This document shows, in pieces, positions 1 through 7,921 of a stretch of DNA of 39,686 nt. A program made the translations under genes and the position numbers. Origin of the DNA: Caldilineaceae bacterium (GTDB taxonomy: Bacteria; Chloroflexota; Anaerolineae; Caldilineales; Caldilineaceae); assembly GCA_022824025.1 (NCBI GenBank), contig JAJEBF010000012.1, forward strand, positions 1-39,686. The letters are read 5' to 3'. Each line of letters begins with the position of its first letter. The first letter of the stretch is position 1. The notes below the pieces were generated by a model, which was not told the DNA's origin, did no database searches, and saw only the letters and a program-made list of their open reading frames with translations.

Positions 1-313
1 CCGGTATCACACACCCCGCAGTTCAGACTTTCTCACGCAGACTCTCGTCAAACGCTCACAAACACTCATGCAACGCTCGGAAACGCACACGAAAATATCC
101 ACCCGCGGTTCCTCAGCAGTTCTCGGCCTTTGCCCGCCGTCCTTTGCCGTTCCCGGGTGCAGTCCGGATTTGGGGTTATCAGGAGAAGCAGGTGGCAGGT
201 TTCAGTGTAATTTCCCAGAGGTAGCCTGAAACTCGCCCCCATTTTGGACTGCACCCGCCGTCGGGAATTTTGTGGCTGAAACTGCGTTGTGCTATAGTTG
301 ATTTTCAGTATCC
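1..313. other. Intergenic region, no gene seen
   Basis: No open reading frame here has a family resemblance or a convincing ribosome binding site. The only signal is the tRNA promoter at its right end. Confidence 0.5.
270..298 (+). promoter_or_regulatory. Sigma70-type promoter of tRNA-Val
   Basis: A TTGTGG -35 box (270-275), a 17-base spacer and a TATAGT -10 box (293-298) place the transcription start near 305, about 9 bases before the tRNA. The -35 box is only a partial match. Confidence 0.5.
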
Positions 314-388
<75 letters not shown>

Positions 389-549
389 CTTGGCCGTTGT
401 CGAACAATGGGGTTCGGCAGACAGGCGCCGGCTGCAGCCCTTTGGAGAGTTCATCGTAAGGCTGGAAAGCATACGTTGTCACTTTTTTGCCGAACACACC
501 GCACTTTATGGCTCGGTGCAGGTTTGTTCGGTATATTTCTATGACACTC

Positions 550-555
550 TATACT
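550..555 (+). promoter_or_regulatory. Possible -10 box upstream of the Cache lipoprotein
   Basis: TATACT lies about 50 bases before the chosen start at 608. No good -35 box is found at 17 bases; the nearest TTGTTC (524-529) leaves a 20-base spacer, so this is tentative. Confidence 0.3.
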
Positions 556-607
556 TTCGACTGAAGTTATGCCGGCACGCATAGAAGAGCGTTACAGGAG
601 GATGTTA

Positions 608-2341
608 ATGCGCAATCATAGGTTCTTGTTCCGACTGGCAGCCATATTGGTGGCCGCCGCCGTGTTCGTTTCCGGCTGCTATCACTATATGCCGCCCCAT
701 TCACAGATGGATCGTGCCGTCACCAAGCCAAGCCGGCAGCTCTCTAAGGCCGATCGCCCCGGCTACACGGTCGCCATGGTTGAGAAGGCGATTCGGCTCC
801 ACAATGCCAAGGGGCGGGAAGCGACGCTCGACTATTATAATTCGTCGGAGAGCGTGGATGGCGAATGGTATGTATTCATCGCAGACGAGAACGATGAAAT
901 CGTCGCCCACCCCAATCCTGACGTGCTGGGAGAAAGTTTGCATGGCCCTACAGGCGTGGATATCACCGGCTATCGCCATGGCGAAGTAATAGCAAGCGCC
1001 ACTGAAGAGGGAATGTGGGTCGATTATATCTTCCTCAACCCTGTCTCCGGCAACCAGGAGTACAAACATACCTGGGTGGTGCGCCACGGTGGGTTGACTT
1101 TTGCCTCCGGCTGGTATCAGATTTTGCCCGACCTGTCCCAGAGCGCCCCCACCAGAGCGGACCGGCCGGGCTACACGGCGGCTATGGTCGAGCAGGCCCT
1201 GCAGCGTTATGAGGCTGAAGGGCGAGAGGCGACGGTCGACTACTACAACACGCCCGAAAGCGTGGACGGCGAGTGGTATGTCTTTATCTTCGATGAGAGC
1301 GACCGGCTAATCGCCCACGCCAACCCGGATCTGTTGGGCATGGACCTGAAGGGTGACCTGGGGGTGGATGTCACCGGTTACCGCTTCGGCGACCTTATGC
1401 TCACCGCGACCGAAGAGGGGGTGTGGGTCGACTATCTCTTCCTCAACCTTGCCACCGGAAACCAGGAGTACAAGCATTCCTGGGTGGTCAGGCATGATGG
1501 ACTGCTGTTCGGTTCCGGTTGGTACCAGGTTCAGCCCACGCTGAGTCCGGCCGCTACCAAGGCGGACCGGCCGGGCTACACGGTGGCTATGGTCGAGCAG
1601 GCTTTGCAGCGTTATGAGGCCGAAGGGCGAGAGGCGACGGTCGACTACTACAATACGCCGGAAAGCGTGGACGGCGAGTGGTATGTCTTTATCTTTGATG
1701 AGAGCGACCAGCTGATCGCCCACGCCAACCCGGATCTGTTGGGCATGGACCTGAAGGGTGACCTGGGGGTGGATGTCACCGGTTATCGCTTCGGCGACCT
1801 GATGCTCACTGCAACCGAAGAGGGGATATGGGTCGACTATCTCTTCCGCAACCTTGCCAGCGGCATCCAGGAGTACAAACATTCCTGGGTGGTCAGGCGT
1901 GAAGGGCTGCTGTTCGGCTCCGGCTGGTACCAGGCGATGCCCAGTCTGGCTACGGCCGTTACCAAGGCGCAACCGGCCGAATACACGGTCGCCGTGGTGG
2001 ATAGGGCGCTTCGCTACTACAAGGCCTATGGCCGGGAAGAGGCGGTCGCCTATTACAACACGCCGGAAAGCGTGGACGGGGAGTGGTATGTTTACATCTT
2101 CGACGAGGATGATCAGCTGATCGCTCACGTCAACCCGGATCTGCTAGGTATGGATCTGAAGGAAGAGCTGGGCCTGGACTCCACCGGCTACCATTTCGGC
2201 AACGACATGGTGAATGCGACGGAGGCGGGGTTGTGGGTACACTATGTCTTCGTCAACCCTGCCACCGGCGAGGAGGAGACCAAGCATGCCTGGACCGTGC
2301 GCCACGACGGACTGCTCATCGGCTCGGGCTGGTATGAATAG
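608..2341 (+). CDS. Lipoprotein with four tandem Cache-like sensor domains
   Basis: Probable surface lipoprotein of 577 residues. The start at 608 (MRNHRFLF) is chosen because AGGAGG at 596-601 precedes it by six bases; an upstream in-frame ATG at 569 has no such site. A hydrophobic signal ends in VSGC, an acceptable lipobox. The rest is four direct repeats of about 135 residues (DNA period 405-408 bases), each with an alpha-helical start, YYN(T/S)PESVDGEWYVFI, a D-E-x-D turn, (I)AHxNPDLLG, DxTGY, ATExGxWVDY and KHxWVVRHxGLxxxSGWY. This pattern matches single-Cache (sCache_2-like) extracellular ligand-binding domains. Repeats 2 and 3 are almost identical at DNA level, so duplication or gene conversion is recent. 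No transmembrane or signalling output domain follows, so the role (ligand scavenging, or partner of a separate receptor) is unknown. Confidence 0.75.
   Translation: MRNHRFLFRLAAILVAAAVFVSGCYHYMPPHSQMDRAVTKPSRQLSKADRPGYTVAMVEKAIRLHNAKGREATLDYYNSSESVDGEWYVFIADENDEIVAHPNPDVLGESLHGPTGVDITGYRHGEVIASATEEGMWVDYIFLNPVSGNQEYKHTWVVRHGGLTFASGWYQILPDLSQSAPTRADRPGYTAAMVEQALQRYEAEGREATVDYYNTPESVDGEWYVFIFDESDRLIAHANPDLLGMDLKGDLGVDVTGYRFGDLMLTATEEGVWVDYLFLNLATGNQEYKHSWVVRHDGLLFGSGWYQVQPTLSPAATKADRPGYTVAMVEQALQRYEAEGREATVDYYNTPESVDGEWYVFIFDESDQLIAHANPDLLGMDLKGDLGVDVTGYRFGDLMLTATEEGIWVDYLFRNLASGIQEYKHSWVVRREGLLFGSGWYQAMPSLATAVTKAQPAEYTVAVVDRALRYYKAYGREEAVAYYNTPESVDGEWYVYIFDEDDQLIAHVNPDLLGMDLKEELGLDSTGYHFGNDMVNATEAGLWVHYVFVNPATGEEETKHAWTVRHDGLLIGSGWYE
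761..2330 (+). repeat. Four direct intragenic repeats, period about 405 bases
   Basis: The string GGCTACACGG starts at 761, 1169 and 1574, and a variant at 1979 marks the fourth unit. The spacings are 408, 405 and 405 bases. Each unit encodes one Cache-like domain; units 2 and 3 are the most alike. Confidence 0.85.
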
Positions 2342-2385
2342 ACCTTCGTCGGGCGCCCTCTGGGTGCGTTGATAAGGCTGAAACG

Positions 2386-2416
2386 CAGGGGCGCTCGACC
2401 GGGCGCCCCTGTTTTT
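2386..2416 (+). terminator. Rho-independent terminator after the Cache lipoprotein
   Basis: CAGGGGCGC (2386-2394) pairs with GCGCCCCTG (2403-2411) around an eight-base loop and is followed directly by TTTTT. It ends the transcript of the lipoprotein gene. Confidence 0.9.
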
Positions 2417-2468
2417 CTTGCGCGCCCTTTCAGAACAGATTTAGCCGCAACATATTTGCAGGTGTTTT

Positions 2469-3716
2469 ATGCTGATTGACGGGCTACCCCAAGAGGACGC
2501 GGTGCAGGCCGCTGGCGCGGCCTACGCCGGCAAACTCGATCAACTTATCGACCTCTGCATCGCCATTCAGCAGATCCCCGCCCCCACCTGCGCCGAGACT
2601 GAACGGGCCGCGTGGGTGGAAAATCGTATGCGGGCCATCGGCCTGGCCGACGTGACGCGAGACCGGTTGGGCAACGTCTATGGACGGGTCCGCGGACAAG
2701 GCCCGCAGGCCCAACCCGCCCTGCTCGTGTCCGCCCATACCGATACCGTCTTTCCGCCTGACACCGACCTGCGCCTGCGCCGTCTGGACAATGGGATCAT
2801 CCGCGGGCCGGGCATCGGCGACAACTCGACCGGCGTTGCCGGCCTGCTCACCCTGGCCGAAACCCTGACACAACTGGCTCCGCCGCCCGTCGACATCTGG
2901 CTGGCCGCAAACTCGATGGAAGAAGGGGTGGGCGATCTGCGCGGCATGCGCCAGGTCGTGGACCGGCTGGCCGCGGAACGGAAAGGAACCGGTCCTGAGG
3001 CGGATTCTTCCCGCAGCAACCGCGGCGCGTTGGGCGCCGTGATCGTGCTCGAAGGGATGGGCCTCGGCCGCATCGTGCACCAGGCGCTGGGCGCGCGGCG
3101 CTATCGTATATCCGCCGCCGCGCCGGGGGGGCACAGTTGGGGTGATTTCGGCGCGGCCAGCGCCGTTCACGGGCTGGTGCTGCTGGCAGAAGAGATCGTC
3201 AGATTGCAGGTCCCCCAGACACCGCGTACCACCTTCAATATCGGCCGCATCGGCGGCGGCGTCTCCGTCAATTCCATCGCCCAGGAGGCGTGGATGGAGC
3301 TGGACCTGCGCAGCGAATCGCCCGAAACCCTGGCCTGGCTGGACGAACGGATCGTGCAGATCGTAGAGCGCCGCGCGCATGCGCACCGCATCGATGATGA
3401 CGGCCTGACGCTGCGCCGCGAACAGATCGGCAATCGGCCCGCCGGCGAACTCCCTTTTCAGCATCCACTCGTACAGGCCGCCTCCACGGTTCTGCAGGAG
3501 CTCGGTGTGAAGGAACGCAGTGATGGGCGCATCAGCAGCACCGATGCCAATGTGCCTCTCAGCCGCAACATTCCTGCCGTCTGTGTGGGCCTGACCGAAG
3601 GCGGCGACGCCCATCGTCTGAGTGAATGGATCGACCCATTGCCGTTGGTAAAGGGGATGCAGCAGTTGCTCTACCTTACATGGTGGAGCGCTGCGTGGTT
3701 GACCCGTCGCGGTTAA
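2469..3716 (+). CDS. M20-family metallopeptidase/amidohydrolase
   Basis: A 415-residue cytoplasmic di-zinc hydrolase of the M20/PepT-ArgE type, which cleaves small peptides or N-acyl amino acids. The metal and catalytic residues are in place: H90 and D92 in SAHTDTVFP, D118 in GIGDNSTG (bridging), E151/E152 in NSMEEG (catalytic base and ligand), E195 in VLEGMG and H382 in GGDAHRLSEW. The middle third (about 205-320) is the lid/dimerisation domain, including APGGHSWG. No signal peptide is present. The gene lies alone between a terminator and thrS. The ribosome binding site before ATG 2469 is weak. Substrate cannot be told from sequence. Confidence 0.88.
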   Translation: MLIDGLPQEDAVQAAGAAYAGKLDQLIDLCIAIQQIPAPTCAETERAAWVENRMRAIGLADVTRDRLGNVYGRVRGQGPQAQPALLVSAHTDTVFPPDTDLRLRRLDNGIIRGPGIGDNSTGVAGLLTLAETLTQLAPPPVDIWLAANSMEEGVGDLRGMRQVVDRLAAERKGTGPEADSSRSNRGALGAVIVLEGMGLGRIVHQALGARRYRISAAAPGGHSWGDFGAASAVHGLVLLAEEIVRLQVPQTPRTTFNIGRIGGGVSVNSIAQEAWMELDLRSESPETLAWLDERIVQIVERRAHAHRIDDDGLTLRREQIGNRPAGELPFQHPLVQAASTVLQELGVKERSDGRISSTDANVPLSRNIPAVCVGLTEGGDAHRLSEWIDPLPLVKGMQQLLYLTWWSAAWLTRRG

Positions 3717-3763
3717 CGGCAAACCCTGGTGGCCGGTGGTTTTGCTTTCCACGGGCCGCGATT

Positions 3764-3788
3764 CACTTCGCGTCAGCTTTGCGAAGTG
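3764..3788 (+). other. Hairpin in the thrS leader
   Basis: CACTTCGC (3764-3771) pairs with GCGAAGTG (3781-3788) about 50 bases before the thrS start. There is no T-run, so it may be a leader structure rather than a terminator. Function is unproven. Confidence 0.35.
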
Positions 3789-3837
3789 GCAGCGCATTGC
3801 AGTACCACAACCACTGTAGTTCACAGGAGCAACGGAG

Positions 3838-5655
3838 ATGGCTAGCAGTAAAATCGATGGTCTGTATAAAATTCGCCATAGCGCAGCCCACGTGATGGCG
3901 CAAGCGGTGTTGGAACTCTATCCCGAGGCCAAGTATGCGATCGGACCGCCGATCGACAACGGCTTCTATTACGACTTCGATCTCGGCGTCACCCAGGATG
4001 GTACGCCGCGCACCTTCCGACCGGATGATCTGAAAACGATCGAGAAGCGCATGCGCCAGATTATCGGCGGCAAACACCAGTTTGCCTATCGCGAGGTCAG
4101 CGCCGAAGAGGCCCGCCAGCTCTTCGCCGACCAGCCCTACAAACTGGAGCTGATCGACGGCCTGGCCCAGGGCGAAGTCGACGAATACGGCAACGAAGCG
4201 GCTGAAAATCCGGTCATCAGCACCTACAAGCATGATACCTTCGAAGACCTCTGCCGGGGCCCCCATGTGGAGCACACCGGCAGGATCGTCGCCGACGCCT
4301 TCAAGCTTCTCAGTGTGGCCGGCGCCTACTGGCGGGGCGACGAAAAAAACCCCATGCTGCAGCGCATCTACGGCACCGCCTGGGGCAATCGCAAAGAGCT
4401 GAGGAAGCACCTCGATCAGCTCGAAGAGGCCAAAAAGCGGGATCACCGCAAGCTGGGCCGCGAGCTGGAGCTCTTTATCTTCGAAGAGGAGGTCGGCCCG
4501 GGCCTGCCCCTCTGGCTGCCGCGCGGCGCCATCATCATCGATGAGCTCGAACGGCTGGCCAAAGAGACCGAAGAGGCCGCCGGCTACGAGCGCGTGCGCA
4601 CGCCCCATCTCACCAAGGAGGACCTCTTCCTGCGCAGCGGACACCTCGACTTCTACAAAGACTCTATGTACCCACCCATGGAGATGGATGGCGTCACCTA
4701 TTATGTGAAACCGATGAACTGCCCGATGCATCATAAGATCTTCGGCTCCAAACTGCGCAGCTACCGCGAAATGCCTGTGCGGTTGACTGAGTACGGCACC
4801 TGCTACCGCTATGAGCAGAGCGGGGAACTCTTCGGGCTGATGCGCGTCCGATCAATGCAGATGAATGACGCCCACATCTACTGCACCGAGGAGCAGTTTG
4901 CCGAGGAGTTCATGCGGGTCATCGATCTGTATAAACTATACTTCGATCTGTTCGAAATCGAGCGTTTTGTCATGCGCCTGAGCACGCATCACCCCAAAAA
5001 GCTGGGCGACAAGTACGTCGACAACCGCCCTCTCTGGGAGCAGACCGAGGAGATGGTGCGCCAGGCCATGACCGAGGGCAACGTGCCGTTTGAGGAGGAG
5101 CCGGACGAGGCCGCCTTCTACGGCCCCAAGATCGACGTGCAGATCTGGAGCGCGATCGGCCGCGAGTTCACCCTCGCCACCAACCAGGTCGACTTCGCTG
5201 TGCCGGAACGGTTTGGCCTCTCCTACATCAACGCCGCCGGCGAGGAGGAGACCCCGATGTGCATTCACCGGGCCCCGCTCAGCACGCACGAACGCCTGAT
5301 CGGCTTTCTCATCGAGCATTACGGCGGCAATTTCCCGGTCTGGCTGTCGCCCGAACAGGCGCGGGTCATTCCTGTTACATCGGCGCACAACGCGTACGCA
5401 GAGCAGATAGAAAAACGCCTTGCCGATGCCGGCGCGCGCGTGTCCGCCGACCTGAGCAGCGACCGCATGAACAACAAGATCCGCCTGGCCCAGGGCATGA
5501 AGGTGCCCTATATGCTGATCGTCGGCGATCGCGAGGTTGCAGAGGAGACCGTCTCGTTGCGCCGTCGCGACGGCGCCCGCCAGAATGGAATGCCGGTGGA
5601 AGAGTTCGTCGCACTCGTCGCGGATCGCATCGCCAGCCGCGCCAAGACCCTGTAG
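3838..5655 (+). CDS. thrS: Threonyl-tRNA synthetase lacking the TGS domain
   Basis: Class II synthetase of 605 residues that charges tRNA-Thr. It begins directly in the N2 editing domain: HSAAHVMAQ gives the HxxxH motif and DLCRGPHV the second half of the editing zinc site. The roughly 60-residue N-terminal TGS domain found in the E. coli enzyme (642 residues) is absent. The catalytic core shows MNCPMH (zinc cysteine), RLTEYGTCYRYE (motif 2) and a motif 3 region ending LIEHYGGNFPVWLSPEQ. The C-terminal anticodon-binding domain starts at RVIPVTSAHN. AGGAG about eight bases before ATG 3838 supports the start. It heads the conserved thrS-infC-rpmI-rplT order. Confidence 0.95.
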   Translation: MASSKIDGLYKIRHSAAHVMAQAVLELYPEAKYAIGPPIDNGFYYDFDLGVTQDGTPRTFRPDDLKTIEKRMRQIIGGKHQFAYREVSAEEARQLFADQPYKLELIDGLAQGEVDEYGNEAAENPVISTYKHDTFEDLCRGPHVEHTGRIVADAFKLLSVAGAYWRGDEKNPMLQRIYGTAWGNRKELRKHLDQLEEAKKRDHRKLGRELELFIFEEEVGPGLPLWLPRGAIIIDELERLAKETEEAAGYERVRTPHLTKEDLFLRSGHLDFYKDSMYPPMEMDGVTYYVKPMNCPMHHKIFGSKLRSYREMPVRLTEYGTCYRYEQSGELFGLMRVRSMQMNDAHIYCTEEQFAEEFMRVIDLYKLYFDLFEIERFVMRLSTHHPKKLGDKYVDNRPLWEQTEEMVRQAMTEGNVPFEEEPDEAAFYGPKIDVQIWSAIGREFTLATNQVDFAVPERFGLSYINAAGEEETPMCIHRAPLSTHERLIGFLIEHYGGNFPVWLSPEQARVIPVTSAHNAYAEQIEKRLADAGARVSADLSSDRMNNKIRLAQGMKVPYMLIVGDREVAEETVSLRRRDGARQNGMPVEEFVALVADRIASRAKTL

Positions 5656-6067
5656 ACAAGACGGCCCCAGCCGCGTGACAGGATGCCGCCAGAAGTTTGG
5701 ACACCTCTGGCGGCATCCTCTTCACCTGGCCGCGACCAGACACGAACACTGCGCGTCAGACAACGGCCCGCCGCCAACCCCGCCCAATCCGCATGCCCTG
5801 AACGCCCCAAACGAGACAACAACTGTTCAACGACCCGGGACAAAGTCACTCCTCACGTTTCTGGGGACATCCCCCAAACGCTCTCCCTCTGCAATCCGCT
5901 CCCTCATCCTGTACAACAGGATACCCCCCACCAGCCGGCCATCGTGCGCGCTCCATCCCGAAAATCCCTGGCAATCCTGCAAATCCTGCTCCAATATCCA
6001 TTTCAATCCAGCGAATCCTGGATCAGACAGCGCCCACATAATCTGGCGCACACCCCTTTTTTCGTGT
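5656..6067. other. Long intergenic region between thrS and the infC promoter
   Basis: Apart from the hairpin just after thrS, no credible gene, RNA or repeat is seen in this stretch. It precedes the infC promoter. Confidence 0.45.
5680..5719 (+). terminator. Strong hairpin after thrS, probable terminator
   Basis: AGGATGCCGCCAGA (5680-5693) pairs perfectly with TCTGGCGGCATCCT (5706-5719) around a 12-base loop, 25 bases after the thrS stop. Only a weak T-rich tract (CTTC) follows, so termination may be inefficient or factor-assisted. Confidence 0.6.
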
Positions 6068-6096
6068 TTGACGTAACCCTTCTGCAATGCTATACT
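6068..6096 (+). promoter_or_regulatory. Sigma70 promoter of the infC operon
   Basis: TTGACG (6068-6073), an exact 17-base spacer and TATACT (6091-6096) form a near-consensus promoter. Transcription should start near 6103, giving a leader of about 170 bases before infC. Confidence 0.8.
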
Positions 6097-6102
6097 CGCG
6101 GA

Positions 6103-6276
6103 TGTTTTACAGTCGATCGTTTTCCACCGTTTTATTCTGGCAGCAGCCCCTTTTTGAATCAGGTTGTTTAATGCGCTACCACGAGAACTTTCGAGCGCAA
6201 AGACTTTCCTACTCATAACGGGAGAGGGCTTCCGTAGCCATGCTGCCGCGGGCAACCAACCCAAAGGAGATCAGGA
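6103..6276 (+). promoter_or_regulatory. infC 5' leader, possible regulatory region with leader peptide
   Basis: The leader contains a 15-codon ORF (6171-6218; MRYHENFRAQRLSYS) with AGG seven bases ahead, and short stems such as TGCGCT/AGCGCA (6172-6177 with 6194-6199). IF3 operons are often controlled through their leader, in E. coli partly by ribosomal protein L20. No known leader family was identified here. Confidence 0.35.
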
Positions 6277-6789
6277 ATTAGCAGAAACACCACACGAATC
6301 AATCACCGGATTCGTACGCGCGAGGTGCGGGTCATCGATGAAGTCGGGGCGCAACTCGGCATCATGGATGTTCAGGCCGCTCTGCGGGCCGCCGAGGACA
6401 GAGACTTGGATCTTGTAGAAGTTGCGCCGAATGCCAATCCGCCGGTCTGCCGGTTTATGGATTACGGCAAGTACCTTTACGAGAGGCAGAAACGAGAGCG
6501 GGAATCGCGCAGGGCCCAAAAGCAGATTGAGATCAAGGAAGTGCGTTTGCGGCCCAAAACAGGCGAACATGACATTCAGGTCGTTCTCAACAAGACGAGA
6601 AAGTTCCTGAAGGATGGCGCCAAAGTGCGGGTTCGCATTCGTTTCCGCGGACGCGAAATCGTCCACCGCGATATTGCTCTCGACCTGATGAAACGGGTGA
6701 CCGAAGAGCTGGCAGACGAAGCGGTCGTAGAGTCTCGCCCGGGCTTCGAGGGCCGCAGCATGGTGATGCTTCTCGCCCCCGCCGCGTAG
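6277..6789 (+). CDS. infC: Translation initiation factor IF-3, starting at an ATT codon
   Basis: IF-3 binds the 30S subunit, checks start-codon pairing and prevents premature 50S joining. The ORF read from GTG 6325 begins at VRVIDEVGAQLG, which is inside the family's conserved N-terminus. Reading upstream in the same frame gives SRNTTRINHRIRTRE, the normal IF-3 start, back to ATT at 6277. AAAGGAG (6263-6269) lies seven bases before that ATT, and no ATG, GTG or TTG occurs at the right place. A rare AUU start is the classic autoregulatory feature of infC in E. coli. The protein is 170 residues, with N-domain, lysine/arginine-rich linker (ERQKRERESRRAQ) and C-domain all intact. Confidence 0.93.
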   Translation: MSRNTTRINHRIRTREVRVIDEVGAQLGIMDVQAALRAAEDRDLDLVEVAPNANPPVCRFMDYGKYLYERQKRERESRRAQKQIEIKEVRLRPKTGEHDIQVVLNKTRKFLKDGAKVRVRIRFRGREIVHRDIALDLMKRVTEELADEAVVESRPGFEGRSMVMLLAPAA

Positions 6790-6828
6790 CCCAAACCTCT
6801 CAGCCGTCCGTGCCGCCGTCCGTCTGAT

Positions 6829-6857
6829 TTGGCGCCCGGCGGCCGGTATGCTATTAT
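6829..6857 (+). promoter_or_regulatory. Possible internal promoter for rpmI-rplT
   Basis: TTGGCG (6829-6834), a 17-base spacer and TATTAT (6852-6857) lie just after infC. This would give rpmI-rplT their own transcript with a leader of about 160 bases. Confidence 0.45.
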
Positions 6858-6915
6858 CAAGGCTTGCATAGCGCTCTCCGTTGCGTATGCGCGGATGGGC
6901 GTTGTCATGTCTGGT

Positions 6916-6938
6916 GCGCTCTCTCCTGAAGAGGGCGC
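6916..6938 (+). promoter_or_regulatory. Hairpin in the rpmI leader
   Basis: GCGCTCTCT (6916-6924) pairs with AGAGGGCGC (6930-6938) with one G-U wobble and a five-base loop. It lies between infC and rpmI, where L20-type autoregulation acts in other bacteria. The role here is inferred only. Confidence 0.35.
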
Positions 6939-7021
6939 GATTTCAGTTAAGCCGCTGCATCGTAATGTGCAGTCTCAATGCGCCGCTTTGCTATCGGGCG
7001 CGGGAATGTCCGAGAAGACCT

Positions 7022-7210
7022 ATGCCAAAGATGAAGAGCCATAAGGGCGCGCAGAAGCGCTTCCGCGTAACGAAGAACGGTAAGTTGCTGCGCCGGAAAC
7101 AGGGCGGCAACCACCTGCGCCGCAAGAAGCGCAAGGTCAGCGACTACCGCCACAAAATTACAAGCCCGAACAAAGGTCAGGCCGTAGCGGTCAAAAAGCT
7201 GGTCTCCTAA
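7022..7210 (+). CDS. rpmI: Ribosomal protein bL35
   Basis: Small, very basic 62-residue protein of the large ribosomal subunit. The family start MPKMKSHKGAQKRF and the pattern GKLLRRKQGGNHLRRKK identify bL35. ATG 7022 is chosen from the family start; the longer open frame upstream has no resemblance to anything. It is followed by rplT after 155 bases, in the usual order. Confidence 0.95.
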   Translation: MPKMKSHKGAQKRFRVTKNGKLLRRKQGGNHLRRKKRKVSDYRHKITSPNKGQAVAVKKLVS

Positions 7211-7365
7211 GCCTGTCTCGACCGGATCGGTGCCCTGACAGAACGCAAAGCGCTCTTTCTTGCCCGGCCCGATTACAGATTTCATCGCCCATCCATGCAG
7301 GCGGGACAGACCCGGAAGAGGCTCACGCCCGGTCATCGCAATCGTTAGACACGAGGATTCAAATA

Positions 7366-7722
7366 ATGGCACGTTCCAGACCAAAAGTGTACGCGCACAG
7401 GCGCCACAAAAAGGTGCTCAAGTTTACGAAGGGGCAGTTCGGTAGCCGCTCCAAGCTCTTCAAGCGCGCCAACGAGGCGATGATCAGGTCACTCGCCTTT
7501 GCCTATCGCGACCGCCGCAGCCGTAAACGTGATTTCCGCCGGCTGTGGATTACCCGCATCAATGCCGCGGCCCGGATCAATGGCCTCAACTACAGTCATC
7601 TGATCTACGGGCTCAAGAAGGCCGACGTACAGGTAGACCGCAAAGTGCTGGCCGATATCGCCGCAAACGACGCAGACGGTTTCAGCGCGCTGGCTGACCT
7701 GGCCAAAAGCCAGTTGAACTGA
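7366..7722 (+). CDS. rplT: Ribosomal protein bL20
   Basis: 118-residue large-subunit assembly protein of normal length. It starts MARSRPKVYAHRRHKKVLK and contains YAYRDR-type (FAYRDRRSRKRDFRRLWI) and NGLNYSHLIYGLKKA signatures. GAGG precedes ATG 7366. In many bacteria bL20 represses its own operon by binding the leader mRNA. A strong terminator follows. Confidence 0.96.
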   Translation: MARSRPKVYAHRRHKKVLKFTKGQFGSRSKLFKRANEAMIRSLAFAYRDRRSRKRDFRRLWITRINAAARINGLNYSHLIYGLKKADVQVDRKVLADIAANDADGFSALADLAKSQLN

Positions 7723-7801
7723 TCTGTTGCGCTGCCTCTTCACCGGCTGAACCTCTTTTCGCAACGGCCGCCAGGCCGTCTGACAATTCCGAGGGCAGAT
7801 T

Positions 7802-7827
7802 GCAGAGACATTCGTCTCTGCTTTTTT
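7802..7827 (+). terminator. Rho-independent terminator after rplT
   Basis: GCAGAGAC (7802-7809), loop ATTC, GTCTCTGC (7814-7821), then TTTTTT. A textbook terminator closing the infC-rpmI-rplT transcript. Confidence 0.93.
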
Positions 7828-7921
7828 GTCCGATTTTCCCGGCGCCGGCAGCCGATTCACCCCAATCCCCCAGTGTCGACGCCGTCACTCACTTCGAAGA
7901 GCCTGCGCGCCAGATTGCTGA

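Noticed and set aside
66..254. 62-codon frame on the minus strand
   Set aside because: No ribosome site, no motif and an unlikely composition.
2484..3824. 446-codon open frame on the minus strand
   Set aside because: Antisense to the M20 peptidase, which has all its metal ligands. No ribosome site or family signal.
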